From positions 1-7,403 of the forward strand of contig CAMAIG010000071.1 in NCBI GenBank assembly GCA_945835085.1: 7,403 nucleotides of DNA, in the 5' to 3' direction. A program made the position numbers and the translations under genes. The DNA comes from an uncultured Ruminococcus sp. Its GTDB lineage: Bacteria; Bacillota; Clostridia; Oscillospirales; Ruminococcaceae. The notes beneath the pieces are model-generated. The model had not been told where the DNA came from and ran no database searches. It was given only the letters and a program-made list of their open reading frames with translations. This document shows, piece after piece, positions 6,228 to 7,403 of the stretch (positions are counted from its first letter, which is position 1; the number at the start of each line of letters is the position of its first letter).

Positions 6228-7043
6228 ATGGATATTAAAAAAATTGCTCTCAGACCTGCCTACGAAAAGTCCGGCATTGACGGCGGCGGGCTTTCTCCCA
6301 TGCTTACCTGCATGATACACGACACCCAGCCCGAAAGACGTTTCCCCGCAGTGATAGTCGTTCCCGGCGGCAGCTATTCACGCTGCTCAAAGCGTGAAGG
6401 AGAGCCTGCGGCGGTGAGGTTTTATTCCTACGGATTTAACGCCTTTGTGCTTGATTACAGCGTAATCGGGAAGAAATTCCCCACTGCCCTTACGGAGCTT
6501 GCTGCGGCTGTGAAATATATCCGTGAAAATGCAGAGGAGTTTTGCTGCACGGGGGAGATAATTATCTGCGGTTTTTCCGCAGGAGGACATCTTACCGCAA
6601 GCCTTGGCGTATACTATAATGAAATGAACGGGATATACGGTGCAGATGTTCGTCCCGACGGCGTGATACTTTCCTATCCCGTCATTACCTCGGGGGAGCT
6701 GGGACACAGGGAGTCAACGGAAAACATTGCTCCCGACGCTCTGCTAAAGGAGAAAATATCATTGGAAAAGCACATCACGGAGGGCTTTCCGCCTGCTTTT
6801 ATCTGGCACTGCGCCGATGACCCCGTGGTGCCTGTTGAAAACAGCCTTATGCTTGCAGGGGCGCTGTCTGCGGCAAGAGTGCCCTTTGAGCTGCACGTTT
6901 TTCCTAAGGGAGGACACGGCATCGCTCTGTGCGACACCACCACGGTCAAGGACAATGACCCCAGATATATTGACCCCACTGCGGCTCAGTGGTTCGGTCT
7001 GGCGGTGGACTGGATAAACAATTCTGCCCTTAATGACAAATAA
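6228..7043 (+). CDS. alpha/beta-hydrolase, esterase/lipase type
   Basis: Predicted 271-residue serine hydrolase, probably a carboxyl or acetyl esterase of the Aes/BD-FAE type. Visible parts: an oxyanion-hole strand and loop AVIVVPGGSY (41-50), the nucleophile elbow CGFSAGGHL (114-122) with Ser117, the acid-residue loop CADDPVVPVENS (195-206) with Asp197 or Asp198, and FPKGGHG (225-231) with His230. There is no signal peptide, so it should act in the cytoplasm, perhaps on acylated sugars or xylo-oligosaccharides released by gut polysaccharide breakdown (inference). The ATG at 6228 is preferred because GGAGA lies at 6216-6220; an in-frame GTG at 6165 would put the terminator hairpin inside the coding region. 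No own promoter is evident, so expression may need read-through or a promoter hidden in the repeats. After the stop there is only AT-rich DNA with a short AATGACAAA repeat and no clear terminator. Confidence 0.92.
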   Translation: MDIKKIALRPAYEKSGIDGGGLSPMLTCMIHDTQPERRFPAVIVVPGGSYSRCSKREGEPAAVRFYSYGFNAFVLDYSVIGKKFPTALTELAAAVKYIRENAEEFCCTGEIIICGFSAGGHLTASLGVYYNEMNGIYGADVRPDGVILSYPVITSGELGHRESTENIAPDALLKEKISLEKHITEGFPPAFIWHCADDPVVPVENSLMLAGALSAARVPFELHVFPKGGHGIALCDTTTVKDNDPRYIDPTAAQWFGLAVDWINNSALNDK

Positions 7044-7101
7044 TGACAAAACAAATTGAAATAAATTATTAAAAAGAACATAGATAGTTAATATGGTAAT
7101 A

Positions 7102-7130
7102 TTGACAAAAATGGTAAATCGTTGTATAAT
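7102..7130 (+). promoter_or_regulatory. consensus sigma-A promoter of the membrane protein gene
   Basis: A perfect TTGACA (7102-7107) and a perfect TATAAT (7125-7130) are spaced by 17 bp, as strong as a vegetative promoter can look. The word ATGGTAA lies on both sides of the -35 (7093-7099 and 7111-7117, 18 bp apart), and the inverted repeat AATAT/ATATT (7090-7103) overlaps it. These could be regulator sites or chance in AT-rich DNA. The predicted start is near 7137, about 60 nt before the next ATG. Confidence 0.88.
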
Positions 7131-7142
7131 TATTTTATGATA

Positions 7143-7164
7143 ATATGCATAATTGTTTGCATAT
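7143..7164 (+). promoter_or_regulatory. inverted repeat just after the transcription start
   Basis: ATATGCA (7143-7149) and TGCATAT (7158-7164) form a perfect 7-bp inverted repeat with an 8-nt spacer, about 6-28 nt into the predicted transcript. An alternative pairing joins ATAAT and TTTG (from 7149) with CAAA and ATTAT (ending about 7175). It may be an operator for a dimeric repressor or a 5' mRNA hairpin; nothing seen decides between these. Confidence 0.4.
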
Positions 7165-7197
7165 GGTCAAAATTATCGGCAGGGGAGGGATAAAGAG

Positions 7198-7403
7198 ATG
7201 AAAAGAAATAAGGGGAAATCGGGCAACAAGATCGTTAAATATGTTTCATTGATCTGCTATGGCTTCTCCATAGTTTTGACTGCTGTGCTTATTTTTTTCG
7301 TTTTCAATTCTTATCCTCAGTCCCACGCTGCCATAATTTCGGCTGTAATTGCCATGCTTGCGGGAATATGCACTCTTATTGCTCTCATGCTCGTTCTGAA
7401 GCA
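7198..7403 (+). CDS. membrane protein, N-terminal fragment (runs off window)
   Basis: The first 68 codons of a gene that continues past the window. It begins MKRNKGKSGNKIVKY, a positively charged cytoplasmic tail. Two hydrophobic segments follow, about residues 16-38 and 47-67, joined by a short NSYPQSHA loop, so the N-terminus is predicted to lie inside with two membrane passes. The ribosome binding site GGAGG (7184-7188) is strong and 9 nt upstream. The family cannot be named from this part. Proteins with a basic tail and early membrane segments, such as LytR-CpsA-Psr cell-wall ligases, are one possibility among many. Confidence 0.78.
   Translation, partial: MKRNKGKSGNKIVKYVSLICYGFSIVLTAVLIFFVFNSYPQSHAAIISAVIAMLAGICTLIALMLVLK

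Noticed and set aside
5985..6320. Open minus-strand frame of 111 codons through the palindromic element
   Set aside because: It starts inside the hydrolase gene and runs through the terminator and inverted repeat, with no ribosome binding site or family likeness.

Overview
The window looks like a chromosomal stretch from a low-to-moderate GC Clostridia-type Firmicute, most likely a Ruminococcus-like member of the Oscillospirales. This is an inference from the protein types (clostridial-style AlaRS and TrmB), the strong vegetative promoters with 17-bp spacers, the GGAGG-type ribosome binding sites and the AT-rich intergenic DNA. No species is claimed.

Layout. The left 3.4 kb is on the minus strand: trmB (tRNA m7G46 methyltransferase) followed by alaS (alanyl-tRNA synthetase), which lacks only its last few codons at the window edge. 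Each has its own promoter, and alaS has a short leader with a perfect small hairpin. A 243-bp divergent region then carries back-to-back trmB and pyrE promoters around an AT-rich repeat. On the plus strand, pyrE (orotate phosphoribosyltransferase) has a structured leader of about 114 nt. Thirty bases after it comes a 509-residue protein of unknown function, probably in the same transcript.

The 393 bp after the unknown gene are the most unusual part. They hold a 27-bp perfect direct repeat, each copy a terminator-like hairpin; only the second copy is followed by a T tract. Between the copies lie a compound hairpin of about 77 bp and a 180-bp nearly complete palindrome with 22-bp terminal inverted repeats ending in TTAA, which looks like a MITE. 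The simplest reading is that this DNA entered an ordinary terminator and duplicated its stem. The second terminator copy runs straight into the ribosome binding site of the next gene, a cytoplasmic alpha/beta-hydrolase (esterase type), for which no separate promoter is visible.

The right end begins another transcription unit with a perfect consensus promoter, a small inverted repeat in its leader, and the first 68 codons of a membrane protein.

Working together: trmB and alaS serve tRNA maturation and charging, and pyrE serves de novo UMP synthesis. The hydrolase and the membrane protein appear unrelated to these. No defence system, CRISPR array, tRNA or rRNA is visible. The candidates for something undescribed are the palindromic element, the duplicated terminator, the unknown pyrE-linked protein and the pyrE leader.
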